Assembly (NCBI RefSeq): GCF_000376445.1
Contig: NZ_AQXI01000001.1
Span: 838,962-902,961, forward strand
Origin: Haladaptatus paucihalophilus DX253
Lineage (GTDB): Archaea; Halobacteriota; Halobacteria; Halobacteriales; Haladaptataceae
Length of the DNA stretch: 64,000 bases
Direction: 5' to 3'
Shown here: positions 8,457-17,493 of the stretch, in pieces
Layout of the letters: every line of letters starts with the position of its first letter
Position numbering within the stretch: the first letter of the stretch is position 1
Made by a program: the position numbers and the translations under genes
The notes under the pieces: model-generated
Told to the model about the DNA's origin: nothing
Databases searched by the model: none
Seen by the model: only the letters and a program-made list of their open reading frames with translations

Positions 8457-9280
8457 GCGTCCTCGTCGTCGCGCGCAAGGATTTCGAAGACGCGGTTCGC
8501 TCCAAGACGCTGTGGGCGATAACGGCGCTCTTCGTCCTGTTCACCAGCGGAACGGTGTACGCGCTCGACCAGGTGATGGAGTTGAACAACACGTCGGCGC
8601 TCCAGATGCTCACCCTCCCGGCGGGGCTGATAATCCCCATCACGGCGCTCGTGGCCGCGTACCTCGCCATCGCTGGCGAGCGCGAGTCGGGGAGCATCAA
8701 ACTCCTGCTCGGCCTGCCACACACCCGACTGGAGGTCCTGCTCGGGAAACTCCTCGGACGAACCGCCGTCGTCACCGTCGCCATCGGCGAGGCGTTCGTC
8801 GTCACAGCGGGCGTCCTCGCCGCGTTATACGGCACCGTCTCACTGGCGGACTACCTCTCGTTGCTCCTCCTGACCGCGCTGTTCGGCGCTGTGTTCGTCA
8901 GTATCGCCGTCGGAATCTCCGCGGCGACCGCGACCCGGGCGCGAGCGATGGCCGCCGCCGTCGGGGTGTTCGTCACGTTCCAAATTCTCTGGGATTACGT
9001 TCCGATGGGAATCTACTACCTCGTCGAAGGAGCGATACCGGGTGGAGGACCGCTTCCGGCGTGGTACTTCTTGGTTCTGACGCTGAATCCGAAGAATGCC
9101 TACACGTCGGCGTCGGGGCTCTTTTTCCCGAAGGCGCAAGCGACGTCGTTCGCGGCGCGCGTCATCGGCGACCCGCCCTTCTACCTCGACGCGTGGTTCG
9201 GGCTGGTCGTTCTGGCGCTCTGGTTCGTCCTGCCCGCGGCGCTCGGCTACCTCCGATTCCAGCACGTCGACCTCGGGTGA
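8453..9280 (+). CDS. ABC-2 type permease
   Basis: 275 residues starting GTG (MSVLVVARKDFEDAVRSKTLW). The ABC-2 pattern is clear: an N-terminal cytosolic helix, TM1 (LWAITALFVLFTSGTVYAL), a segment with ERESGSIKLLLGLPHTRLEVLLGKLLGR, and then about five further TM helices. The ERESGSIK...P-R-x-x-x-LGK motif is typical of NosY/ABC-2 permeases. It pairs with the ATPase upstream. The substrate cannot be told from the sequence. Confidence 0.9.
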   Translation: MSVLVVARKDFEDAVRSKTLWAITALFVLFTSGTVYALDQVMELNNTSALQMLTLPAGLIIPITALVAAYLAIAGERESGSIKLLLGLPHTRLEVLLGKLLGRTAVVTVAIGEAFVVTAGVLAALYGTVSLADYLSLLLLTALFGAVFVSIAVGISAATATRARAMAAAVGVFVTFQILWDYVPMGIYYLVEGAIPGGGPLPAWYFLVLTLNPKNAYTSASGLFFPKAQATSFAARVIGDPPFYLDAWFGLVVLALWFVLPAALGYLRFQHVDLG

Positions 9281-9286
9281 CGGGAC

Positions 9287-9661
9287 TCACACGGTCGCCG
9301 AATCCGGGTCCTCGGCGGGGGAAACGTACTCCATCCCCCAGTCGCGCATGGCGAGGATGACGGGTTCCAGCGATTCGCCGGTCGCGGTCAGCGAGTACTC
9401 GACGCGGACCGGTTTGTCGTTCACGATTTCGCGGTTCACGAGCCGCTTTTCCCCCAAATCGTCCAAGCTGTCGGACAACACCTTGCTCGAAATTCCGTCC
9501 ACCTCCTCTTTGAGTGCGTTGAAGCCGAGGGGACCGTTCACCAGCAGTCGATGAACGATGACGGGGTGCCACTTCTTCCCGACGAGGGTCGCCGTCGCGG
9601 TGATCGGACACCACTCCTCACCGGCACACCACATCGTCAATCGTTCCGGTTCGTCGCTCAT
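9287..9661 (-). CDS. HxlR-family transcriptional regulator
   Basis: 124 residues. The HxlR winged-helix core reads CPITATATLVGKKWHPVIVHRLL, GFNALKEEVDGISSKVLSDSLDDLGEKRLVNR and RVEYSLTATGESL. Two N-terminal cysteines (WCAGEEWCPI) resemble the redox or aldehyde-sensing cysteines of this family. It is convergent with the ABC permease, with six bases between stops. A palindrome at 9711-9723 lies just upstream of its promoter and is a possible autoregulatory site. Confidence 0.88.
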   Translation of the reverse strand: MSDEPERLTMWCAGEEWCPITATATLVGKKWHPVIVHRLLVNGPLGFNALKEEVDGISSKVLSDSLDDLGEKRLVNREIVNDKPVRVEYSLTATGESLEPVILAMRDWGMEYVSPAEDPDSATV

Positions 9662-9710
9662 ACGGCGAGGTAGGAAGTCGGTCGCTAAAAAGTTACGTTA
9701 CGAAATCGAC

Positions 9711-9723
9711 TTACCGAAGGTAA
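9711..9723. promoter_or_regulatory. Palindromic operator-like site upstream of the HxlR gene
   Basis: TTACCGAAGGTAA is a perfect 5-bp inverted repeat with a 3-base spacer, 50 bp upstream of the HxlR start. Further GTTAC half-sites occur beside it (AGTTACGTTAC, about 9691-9701). The likely TATA element on the minus strand is CTTTTTAG, about 9686-9693. HxlR proteins bind such short dyads as dimers; the link here is inferred. Confidence 0.35.
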
Positions 9724-9947
9724 CCGTATGGTCGGGCTTTCACGGGGAAAACGCGATTTCGTGCGCACCACGGCGAGAGTCCTGCACGCAACGGTTTCGG
9801 ATGGAGAATGTACGTATAATCGAAAGGTTCTCGTTCGACCGTCGCCTATCGAACAGTGGAGAATCATGGTACTGGGTAACACTTATCACTGACCGGTTGC
9901 TACCGGGTATTGGAGAGAAAGTCGATAACGACAGACAACCGAATCGC

Positions 9948-10112
9948 ATGACCACGAGCACGCACGAAGCAGACGATTCCCGACGGGACCGGGACGACGA
10001 CCGATACGCCGAACTCGAAGTGCAGGACGACGCAGTCCTCATTTACGACCAGAAGAATCACACGGCATGGATTTGCTCGAACGGCGCGGTATCGTTATAT
10101 TCGATGCTTTAG
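9948..10112 (+). CDS. Small conserved haloarchaeal protein
   Basis: 54 residues starting MTTSTHEADDSRRDRDDDRY. The second half reads ELEVQDDAVLIYDQKNHTAWICSNGAVSLYSML. The 'yDEL...D..V.IYD..N..AWI.SD..V' pattern is shared by a family of short haloarchaeal proteins (DUF7331-like, from memory). The stop overlaps the convergent hflX stop by two to three bases. The preceding 286 bp (9662-9947) holds no other convincing gene. Function unknown. Confidence 0.6.
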   Translation: MTTSTHEADDSRRDRDDDRYAELEVQDDAVLIYDQKNHTAWICSNGAVSLYSML

Positions 10113-11404
10113 GCCGACGGCGCGGCGGTCAGGTCGCTCGCTTTCGACCGTGACTGCTGAACGATGGACGGACGGGCCTCGAACTCCACGACCACTTCGT
10201 CGTCGGTGTACGTCACGTCCTCCACACGAGCATGGTCGTGAACCCACGAAACGACGCTCATCGTTTCGTCGGTCATCGGCATGACCAACCGTTCGAACTC
10301 CCACGCGGGCAGTTCGATGTCGATCCGCCGTTTCAGTTCCTCGATGTTCACCCCTTCCTTGCCGCTGATAGCCACCGGACTCGGCGCGAGTGCCGACAGC
10401 GCCCGCCGCTTCTCTTCGAGTTCCTCGTCGCTCACGGCGTCTATCTTGTTCAACACGGTGACGATGGGTGCCTGATTGCGCTCGTACAGCGTGTCGTGGC
10501 AGGTGACGAGTTTTTCCCGGATGTCGTCCATCGGCTCGCTCACGTCCACGACCAGCAACACGAGGTCGGCGTAGTACACCGCGTCCAACGTCGATTTGAA
10601 CGACTCCACCAACCAATGCGGCAGGTCGCTGATGAACCCGACCGTATCCGTCACCAACACGTCACGCCGCTCGATGTCGGCCTTCCGGGTCGTGGTGCCG
10701 AGCGTCGTGAACAGGCGGTCTTCGGCCTCCGCCGTGGGGTCCAAGTCGGGGTGTAACTCGTCGTTCTCGCCGATTTCCAACTCCGCCGCGAGTCGCTGGA
10801 GGAGCGTGGATTTCCCCGCATTCGTGTATCCGGCGAGCGCCACGAGGTCGAATCCCGACTCGCGGCGTTTCTGTCTGCGGTCGGCCTCCTTGTCGGCGAT
10901 GACGTCGAGTTCGTCCTTGATACGGCTTATCTGGTCCTTGATGTCCTGTTCGTGGCTCTCGTCGTACTCTCCGAGCCCCATGAACCCCGGCCGCTCGTCG
11001 CGTTTTGCGAGGCTCGTCTTCGCCTCGACGCGCGGCAACTCGTAGCGGAGTTCGGCCAACTCGACCTGCAACTGCGCCTTGCGCGTCTGGGCGCGCTGCC
11101 CGAAGATTTCGAGGATGAGCCGGAATCGGTCGATGACCCGCGTGCCGTCCGGCAGTCGCTGGCCGAGGTTGTACGTCTGATACGGCCCGAGTTGGTTGTC
11201 GAAGATGACCACCCCGGCGCCCCGTTCCGTGACGGTGGCCGCGAGTTCCGCGACTTTCCCTTCGCCGAACTGGTACGCGGCGTCTTCCTCTCTGGATTGC
11301 GTGACTTCCGCGGCGACGTCGTAGCCCGCGGCGCGAGCCAACTCGGCCAGTTCGTCGATGGAAGCTGTTCCGTCGTCTACCCGTTTTGCAAGTATCGCTT
11401 TCAT
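10109..11404 (-). CDS. hflX: GTPase HflX
   Basis: 431 residues in the HflX order. The N-terminal nucleotide-binding domain contains GEGKVAELA and FDNQLGPYQTYNLGQRL with VIDRFRLILEIFGQRA. A coiled-coil follows at about residues 115-185. The G domain has G1 AGYTNAGKST, G3 DTVGFISDLPHWLVESF and G4 NKID. HflX binds the 50S ribosomal subunit and splits or rescues stalled ribosomes. It shares an ATGA overlap with the upstream DUF2209-like gene, so the two form an operon. Confidence 0.95.
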   Translation of the reverse strand: MKAILAKRVDDGTASIDELAELARAAGYDVAAEVTQSREEDAAYQFGEGKVAELAATVTERGAGVVIFDNQLGPYQTYNLGQRLPDGTRVIDRFRLILEIFGQRAQTRKAQLQVELAELRYELPRVEAKTSLAKRDERPGFMGLGEYDESHEQDIKDQISRIKDELDVIADKEADRRQKRRESGFDLVALAGYTNAGKSTLLQRLAAELEIGENDELHPDLDPTAEAEDRLFTTLGTTTRKADIERRDVLVTDTVGFISDLPHWLVESFKSTLDAVYYADLVLLVVDVSEPMDDIREKLVTCHDTLYERNQAPIVTVLNKIDAVSDEELEEKRRALSALAPSPVAISGKEGVNIEELKRRIDIELPAWEFERLVMPMTDETMSVVSWVHDHARVEDVTYTDDEVVVEFEARPSIVQQSRSKASDLTAAPSA

Positions 11405-11757
11405 AGGAGTAGTTTGCGGGCGGCGTACGCGGCGTGGTGTGCGGCCTGCACGGTTTCACGTTCGGCTATGCTCTCGACGTACTTAAAATCAGGTTCGAGA
11501 TACTGTTCGACCATCCACTCCGGTTCCTCGTAGAATTCGCCCCGTTCGGCGACGATGGGTTCCGCCGACGGGTCAGAAACCGCCTCGGCGACGACCCCCG
11601 TCGTCGCGGAAAGCGTCGGTTCGTGGTAGCTGACCGCGAACCCCATCCCTTGGACGCTGTGAAGGCGCGTCGTGCCGACTGTCGCGTGGACCGCGGCGGC
11701 GACCATCAGGTATTCGCCGTCCTCCTCGTGGCGACCGCTGATGTCGATACCCACCAC
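11401..11757 (-). CDS. DUF2209-like protein
   Basis: 118 residues starting MVGIDISGRHEEDGEYLMVAAAVHATVG, with HAAYAARKLLL at the C-terminus. The opening 'GIDISGRHEE.GEYLMVAAAV' is the pattern I recall for archaeal DUF2209, possibly an RNase-H-like fold judging by the D-x-S-G strand. It is directly upstream of hflX with a four-base overlap. Function unknown. Confidence 0.7.
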   Translation of the reverse strand: MVGIDISGRHEEDGEYLMVAAAVHATVGTTRLHSVQGMGFAVSYHEPTLSATTGVVAEAVSDPSAEPIVAERGEFYEEPEWMVEQYLEPDFKYVESIAERETVQAAHHAAYAARKLLL

Positions 11758-11935
11758 GTCAGCCGTGCCGACTCTTCACCTTGATTCGTGCCGCGTTTCC
11801 GTGCACGTGCGCCCGTAGGACACCGAGGTTCTTGAATCTCCCGCTGGATGCGTCGGTCGAAACGACGGCGGGAACCGCCACCGACCTCGTGAAAGTGACG
11901 GCAGTTATTTCTCCCCGCGAACGCCAGTTGGAGAC

Positions 11936-13114
11936 ATGCGAGATGCGTATCTGGTCGGCGCGGCCCAGACGGATTTCGGGTCGTTCCCCGACGAAAGCTA
12001 TCGGTCGCTGTTTCGCACCGCCTTCGAGGCGGCCTGCGACAGCGTTCCGGCGGGCATCGACCCGGACGACGTGGACGAGGCGGTCGTCGGCACGCTCGGC
12101 GTCGGCGGGCGACAACTCGGCCTGTCCGGGCCAGCCGTGACCGAACACGTCGGACTCGACGGAATCCCGTGTACCCGCGTCGAGAACGCCTGTGCGGCGA
12201 GCGGCTACGCCGTCCGGCAGGCCGTGCAGGCCGTCAAGAGCGGCATGGCGGACGTCGTTCTCGCGGGCGGCGTCGAAATCATGACCGACACGTCGAGCGA
12301 CGCGACGAAGTACTGGCTCGGCGTCTCCGGGGAAACCGAGTGGGAGCGACTCTCGGGAACCACGTTCGCGGGGGTCTACGCCCAGATGGCCGACGCGCAC
12401 ATGGAGAAGTACGGCACGACGGCCGAACACCTCTCCCGCGTCGCGGTCAAGAACCACGCCAACGGCGCGAAAAACCCGCACGCCCACCTCGGCTTCGAGT
12501 GCTCCCTGGAGGATGCGATGAACGCCCAAGTCGTCGCGGACCCGCTGACGCTCTATCACTGCTGTCCGACGACCGACGGCGCGGCGTGCGCCATCGTCGC
12601 CAGCGAGGACGTGGTGGACGAGTACACTGACGACCCCATCCGAATCGCGGGCGTCGGCGCGGCCAGCGACCGCGTGGGACTCTTCCAGCGCGACACCTAC
12701 ACCTCCGTTCCGGCGTCCCGCGAGGCCGCCCAGTCCGCCTACGAGATGGCAGGCGTCACGCCCGAGGACATCGACTTCGCCGAGGTGCACGACTGTTTCG
12801 CCATCGCGGAACTGCTCGCCTACGAGGACCTCGGCTTCTGTGAACCCGGCGAAGCGGGCGAGTTCGTCGCCTCCGGCGCGACCGAACTCGGCGGCGAGCG
12901 CCCCGTCAACACGTCCGGCGGACTCAAATCGAAGGGCCACCCCATCGGCGCGACCGGGGCCGGACAGATGGTCGAGGCGTACAAACAGCTCTCCCGGACG
13001 GCGGGCGACCGGCAGGTCGAGGGCGCGACGCGCGGCCTGACCCACAACGTCGGCGGGAGTGGCGGTGCCGCGGTCGTCCACGTGCTCGAAAAGGAATCGG
13101 AGGTGGAGGCATGA
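11936..13114 (+). CDS. Thiolase, SCPx-type (acetyl-CoA C-acetyltransferase family)
   Basis: 392 residues. The nucleophile is Cys86 in RVENACAASG. HDCFAIAELLAYED replaces the NEAF box, and the catalytic His is in KSKGHPIGATGAG. The C-terminal THNVGGSGGAAVVHVL lacks the usual CxG cysteine, as in SCPx-like archaeal thiolases. Such enzymes condense or cleave acyl-CoA. It overlaps by four bases an HMG-CoA-synthase-like/OB-fold fusion gene. In other archaea these three modules form an acetoacetyl-CoA-channelling complex, but here the partner has lost its catalytic residues. Confidence 0.9.
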   Translation: MRDAYLVGAAQTDFGSFPDESYRSLFRTAFEAACDSVPAGIDPDDVDEAVVGTLGVGGRQLGLSGPAVTEHVGLDGIPCTRVENACAASGYAVRQAVQAVKSGMADVVLAGGVEIMTDTSSDATKYWLGVSGETEWERLSGTTFAGVYAQMADAHMEKYGTTAEHLSRVAVKNHANGAKNPHAHLGFECSLEDAMNAQVVADPLTLYHCCPTTDGAACAIVASEDVVDEYTDDPIRIAGVGAASDRVGLFQRDTYTSVPASREAAQSAYEMAGVTPEDIDFAEVHDCFAIAELLAYEDLGFCEPGEAGEFVASGATELGGERPVNTSGGLKSKGHPIGATGAGQMVEAYKQLSRTAGDRQVEGATRGLTHNVGGSGGAAVVHVLEKESEVEA

Positions 13115-14553
13115 CGGGAGACGAAGGGGTACCGGAGATCGCCGCTGTCGGTGCCTACGCCCCGCGATTCCGAATCTCGGCCGACGAGTTCGCCGAGGCG
13201 TGGGGGCAGTTCCACGCCGCCGGAGTGAACGAGAAAGCCGTCCCGGACGCCGACGAGGACGCCCTGACGATGGCCTACGAGGCCGCGACGCGCGCGCTCG
13301 ACGCCGCCGGGAACCCGGACGTTTCCTTCCTCGCGTTCGCTTCTACCACCCCGCCGATGGCCGAGGAGGACGTGACCGCCCGACTCGGCGGGATGCTCGA
13401 CGTACCGTCTGACGCGACGCGACACGTGTTCACGGGAAGCACCCGCGCCGGAACGCGGGCGTTCGTCGCCGGACTCGCGGCGGGACCGTGGGACGACGGC
13501 GTTGGAGTGGTCGTCGCCGCGGATGCCCCCCGCGGCGAACCGGATTCCGCGGAAGACCACGCGGCGGGTGCGGGCGCGGCGGCCTTCGTCCTCGCCGCCG
13601 ACGGCCCCGTCAGCATCCGCGAACGGGCCGAGTACGCCGCCGAATTCCCCGGCACGCGCTTCCGGGCCACCGGCGACGAGAACGTCGAGGGATTGGGCGT
13701 CACGAGTTACGACAGGGAGGCGTTCTCCGAGACGCTCGCCGGGGCGGTCGGGCGATTGGACGCGGACGTCGGGGACGTGGACGCCGCGGCGGTACAGGCC
13801 CCGAACGGCAAACTCCCCTACCGGGCCGCGGGCGCGCTCGGCGTCGGTATCGACGAGGTTCGGGCGGGGGCGCTCGTCCACGAACTCGGCGACACCGGCG
13901 CGGCGAGCGTCCCGTTGAGCCTCGCCAAATCCCTCGCGGACGGCCGCGAACGTATCCTCGCCGCCTCGTTCGGCAGCGGTGCTGGCGCGGACGCGCTCGT
14001 ACTCGAAACGACGGCCGACGTTCCCGTCGCGGCGGCGCTCGCCGGCGACGAACCGGTTTCCTACGCGGAATATCTCCGACTGCGCGGCGACCTCACCTCC
14101 GGTCCGCCGAGCGGCGGCGGGGCCTACGTCAGCGTGCCGTCGTGGCGGCGTACGCTCGACCAACGACACCGACTGCTCGCCGGGAAGTGCCCCGACTGCG
14201 GCGCGCTGAACTTCCCGCCGGAGGGCGCGTGCAACGGCTGTCACTCCTTGGTCGAGTACGAGACGGTGACACTCACCGGCGAAGGGACGGTGGAAGCCGT
14301 GACGACCATCTCGCAGGGCGGTGCGCCGCCGGAGTTCGCGGAACAGCAGGCCAAGTCGGGCGACTTCGACGTGGCGGTCGTCGCCCTCTCGGGACCGGAC
14401 GGCGGCGAAGCGAGCGTCCCGGCGCAGGTGACGGGGACCGCCCCCGGAAGCCTCGAAGTCGGCGACGCCGTGGAGACGACGATGCGCCGCATCTACACGC
14501 AGGAAGGCGTGACGAGGTACGGATTCAAAATTCGTCCACCAGACGGATTGTGA
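13111..14553 (+). CDS. HMG-CoA-synthase-like pseudoenzyme fused to a zinc-ribbon/OB-fold (DUF35) domain
   Basis: 480 residues. Residues 1-305 follow archaeal HMG-CoA synthase closely (VGAYAPRFRIS, NEKAVPDADEDALTMAYEAA, ASFGSGAGADAL). By hand alignment, however, the catalytic Glu, Cys and His are Thr79, Thr111 (STRAGT) and Gln229 (VQAPNGKLP). Residues about 340-480 are a DUF35 module with Cys361/364/375/378 and an OB-fold. In most archaea this module is a separate protein that bridges thiolase and synthase. The protein is therefore more likely a scaffold or acyl-CoA-binding partner of the overlapping thiolase than a synthase. It could also be a chain-shortening or ketoacyl partner of unknown activity. 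Confidence 0.85.
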   Translation: MTGDEGVPEIAAVGAYAPRFRISADEFAEAWGQFHAAGVNEKAVPDADEDALTMAYEAATRALDAAGNPDVSFLAFASTTPPMAEEDVTARLGGMLDVPSDATRHVFTGSTRAGTRAFVAGLAAGPWDDGVGVVVAADAPRGEPDSAEDHAAGAGAAAFVLAADGPVSIRERAEYAAEFPGTRFRATGDENVEGLGVTSYDREAFSETLAGAVGRLDADVGDVDAAAVQAPNGKLPYRAAGALGVGIDEVRAGALVHELGDTGAASVPLSLAKSLADGRERILAASFGSGAGADALVLETTADVPVAAALAGDEPVSYAEYLRLRGDLTSGPPSGGGAYVSVPSWRRTLDQRHRLLAGKCPDCGALNFPPEGACNGCHSLVEYETVTLTGEGTVEAVTTISQGGAPPEFAEQQAKSGDFDVAVVALSGPDGGEASVPAQVTGTAPGSLEVGDAVETTMRRIYTQEGVTRYGFKIRPPDGL

Positions 14554-14942
14554 GCGGGAAAGCACAGCGCTACTCACGGTGGGTAGAAATCTCGGCGATA
14601 GATTTTAAATGAAATACAGAAACGGACAGTCGAACGCGAACCAATCGGTTCGACAGATTGATAACGAAGCTGCCACGTCTGGCGAAATTGGGAACGGTGT
14701 TCGAGCGGTAGGGAGACTCACATCTCCGATATGCGGCGTCGAAAGAAATGCTGTCTCGTGTACCCCTACCCGAGACAATTAACCGATTTCACGGGTACGA
14801 TAAAAGCTTTCTGTAAATAGTCGGCGTTGGGATACGTTCGTTCGAGGCGAACGATGGTGGACTGAGCGTCGTCGTGGTCGGGGAGTCCCGAACCGAGGGC
14901 GGAGAAAAACGCTTTTCGTGGGTCCGCACGCGTTTTTGTACG
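14554..14942. other. Intergenic region of about 390 bp
   Basis: AT-richer than its surroundings, with a TATA-like GATTTTAAATG near 14601-14611. A 57-codon open frame starts at 14609 but its composition looks non-coding. Nothing else is supported. It separates the thiolase pair from the dehydrogenase-hydratase pair. Confidence 0.4.
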
Positions 14943-15878
14943 ATGAAGGTAGGCGTACTCGGAGCGGGGACGATGGGTCACGGAATCGCACAGGTGACGG
15001 CGATGGCGGGCCACGACGTGACGCTCCGCGACATCGAACAGGAGTTCGTGGAGAACGGCATCGAGAGCATCGAGGCGAACCTCCAAGGCGGCGTCGAGCG
15101 CGACAAGGTTTCGGAAGCCGAGAAGGACGCCGCGCTCGACCGGATTTCCGGCACGACCGACCTCGAAGCTGCCGTCGGCGACGCCGATTTGGTGGTCGAA
15201 GCGGTGCCCGAGAAGATGGAGATCAAGCGCGAGACGTTCGAGGACGTTGAGGCGTTCGCGTCCGACGACGCCATCATCGCGTCGAACACCTCCTCGCTCT
15301 CGCTGACCGAAATCGCCAGCGCGTTGGACGACCCGACGCGGGCCATCGGACTGCACTTTTTCAACCCGGTGCACATCATGAAGCTGGTCGAAATCGTGAT
15401 TCCCGAACAGGCCGACCGCGAGACGGTCGATTTCGCCGCGGAGTTCGTGGAGGGCATCGACAAGGTGGGCGTCGAAGTCAACGACTCGCCCGGGTTCGCC
15501 TCCTCGCGTCTGGGCGTCGCGCTCGGCGTCGAGGCCATTCGCATGGTTCAGGAGGGCGTGGCGAGTCCGCGCGACATCGACACGGCGATGGAACTCGGCT
15601 ACAACCACCCGATGGGTCCCATCGAACTCGGCGACGTGGTTGGACTCGACGTCCGCCTCGGAATCCTCGAACACCTCCGCGAGGAACTGGGCGAGCGGTT
15701 CCGCCCGCCACAGATTCTCCGGCAAAAGGTGCGCGCCGGGAAGCTCGGCAAGAAGACCGGCGAGGGATTCTACGTGTGGGAGGACGGCGAAATCGTGGGG
15801 GTCTCCGGCGAAAGCCGGACGGCTCGTCAGTCGGGGTCTGAGGGCGTTTCGGGCGAAATGGAGGACGAGAACCGATGA
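14943..15878 (+). CDS. 3-hydroxyacyl-CoA dehydrogenase
   Basis: 311 residues. The Rossmann motif GVLGAGTMGHGIA is at the N-terminus, so I start at ATG 14943; a longer in-frame GTG start would precede it with unrelated sequence. Catalytic His138 and Glu150 are in GLHFFNPVHIMKLVEIV, and the NAD-domain end is ASNTSSLSLTEIA. The C-terminal helical domain has NDSPGFASSRL and the GKLGKKTGEGFYVW signature. It oxidises (S)-3-hydroxyacyl-CoA with NAD+. The ATGA overlap with the enoyl-CoA hydratase gene gives a two-gene beta-oxidation operon. Confidence 0.95.
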   Translation: MKVGVLGAGTMGHGIAQVTAMAGHDVTLRDIEQEFVENGIESIEANLQGGVERDKVSEAEKDAALDRISGTTDLEAAVGDADLVVEAVPEKMEIKRETFEDVEAFASDDAIIASNTSSLSLTEIASALDDPTRAIGLHFFNPVHIMKLVEIVIPEQADRETVDFAAEFVEGIDKVGVEVNDSPGFASSRLGVALGVEAIRMVQEGVASPRDIDTAMELGYNHPMGPIELGDVVGLDVRLGILEHLREELGERFRPPQILRQKVRAGKLGKKTGEGFYVWEDGEIVGVSGESRTARQSGSEGVSGEMEDENR

Positions 15879-16699
15879 CCGACGACGAAACGCCCGGAAG
15901 CCCCGAACAGGTCGCACACGAGTGCGAGACGGTCGATTTCGACGTCGAGGAGCACGTCGGGATGGTCACGCTGAACCGCCCCGACGCCCGCAACGCGCTG
16001 AATGCGCAACTGCGCGCCGAACTGAAGGACGTGCTCGATGCCGTCGAGGCGTCCTCGGACGTCCGCGTCGTCGTGCTCACGGGCGCACCGGAGGCGAAGG
16101 CGTTCGTCGCCGGGGCTGACGTAACGGAACTCCGGGAGCGGGATGCACACGAGCAGCGCGAAGCGAGCAAGCGACCGCGCGTCTACGAGTACGTGGACGA
16201 CCTCGAAAAGCCGGTCATCGCGGCCATCAACGGTCACGCGCTCGGCGGCGGATGCGAACTCGCGCAGGGCTGTGACGTGCGCATCGCACACGAACGCGCG
16301 AAACTCGGCCAGCCCGAGATCAACCTCGGAATCATGCCCGGCGGCGGCGGCACGCAACGACTCGCGCGGTTGGTCGGCGAGGGGCAGGCCATGCGGTTGA
16401 TTCTCTCCGGGGAAATCATCGACGCGGAGGAGGCATACGACATCGGGCTCGTGGACGAAGTGTGCGCCGACGACGAGTTCGAGGACCGCGTGTACGAACT
16501 CGCGGGACGGATGGCCGACAAAAGCCCGACGGCGCTCGAACTGGCGAAGAAGGCGGTCAAAGCGAGCAGTCGGATGGACTTGGAGGCGGGCATCGAGTAC
16601 GAGGCCGAACTGTTCGCCCTGCTGTTCGCCTCCGAGGACAAAAACGAGGGTATCGACGCCTTCCTCGAAGACCGCGACCCCGAGTGGCAAGAGCGGTAG
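15875..16699 (+). CDS. Enoyl-CoA hydratase (crotonase family)
   Basis: 274 residues. Crotonase features are VTLNRPDARNALN, the oxyanion-hole segment AFVAGADVTEL, and the two catalytic acids Glu128 (HALGGGCELA) and Glu148 (LGQPEINLGIMPGGGGTQRL). Both catalytic glutamates are present, so it is a hydratase rather than an isomerase. It works with the overlapping 3-hydroxyacyl-CoA dehydrogenase in the cytosol. Its stop touches the convergent frameshifted regulator without spacing. Confidence 0.95.
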   Translation: MTDDETPGSPEQVAHECETVDFDVEEHVGMVTLNRPDARNALNAQLRAELKDVLDAVEASSDVRVVVLTGAPEAKAFVAGADVTELRERDAHEQREASKRPRVYEYVDDLEKPVIAAINGHALGGGCELAQGCDVRIAHERAKLGQPEINLGIMPGGGGTQRLARLVGEGQAMRLILSGEIIDAEEAYDIGLVDEVCADDEFEDRVYELAGRMADKSPTALELAKKAVKASSRMDLEAGIEYEAELFALLFASEDKNEGIDAFLEDRDPEWQER

Positions 16700-17493
16700 T
16701 TACGGCCCGCCGATGAGCGTCGCTCGCTCGCGGTAGGTTTCGAACACGTCTTTCGCCCACGCCATCGCGTCGGAGGTGTCGTTCGTGAGGAGACCGCGGA
16801 GTTCACCCCGGTCGTCGTAGACGACGAGGCTGACGCCATCCCGTTCCCCTTCGGTGACGATGAGACCGAACGGAAGCGTCGTGTCTAGCTCCCAAATCGA
16901 GACGTGGTTCGACGCCAGTGCTTCGTTCAACCGCTCGCCGTAATCGGTGATGAGATATTCGACGACCGGACGTTCGAGCACCAGTTCGGCGGCCATCCCT
17001 TCACCGACGGTATGCGGTCGTGAAACAGTTCGACGTACTGTGGAAGTGCGACGGGTGAGATACCCAACACCCGGTCGGCATCGGAAACCATCTCCTCGAA
17101 ATATCGGAGAGGATGGTTCGGTGCGTGTCGTTCGGCGAAAATCGTCGTGGCGCCTTCGACGAGTTCGATGGACACCCTCGAATCGTTCGGGAGAACCGAG
17201 AGCAGTTCTCGGGTTCGATTGACGTCCTCGGCGACGCTTCGAAACGCGCCGTACTCGGATTCGAGCATCCGCCCCGCGAGGGTCAACGCGAGACCCTCGT
17301 CGGTTCGTTCGACGAGTTCGTACTCGTGGAGTTCCCGAACCGCTTTGTAAACCGTTGAGCGGGACACGTCGAGTTCGTCCCTGAGATGTCGTTTCGGTAT
17401 CGGCCCCGACGCGAGAGCGGTGAGAAATCCGGCACGCTTGACGACTGTCGAAAGCAACGCGTCCGGACGCTCACCAGAATCGTTCATACTCAT
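16700..17493 (-). pseudogene. Frameshifted winged-helix regulator (TrmB/FilR1-like)
   Basis: The N-terminal frame (17493 or 17487 down to about 16997) gives an HTH (GPIPKRHLRDELDVSRSTVYKAVREL, VERTDEGLALTLAG) plus a middle effector domain ending VELFHDRIPSVKG. The C-terminal frame (16996 to 16700) continues in a different phase with MAAELVLERPVVEYLITDYG and LPFGLIVTEGERDGVSLVVYDD. Joined, they make one haloarchaeal regulator of about 263 residues of the DUF1724/FilR1 type. The frames meet at GAAGGGATGGCC, where one base is missing. Either a real one-base deletion or a sequencing error explains this. The protein would lose part of its ligand domain but keep the HTH. Confidence 0.75.

Noticed and set aside
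14609-14782. 57-codon open frame between the thiolase and dehydrogenase operons
   Set aside because: Amino-acid make-up is neutral and unlike the acidic neighbours, and no motif is present.
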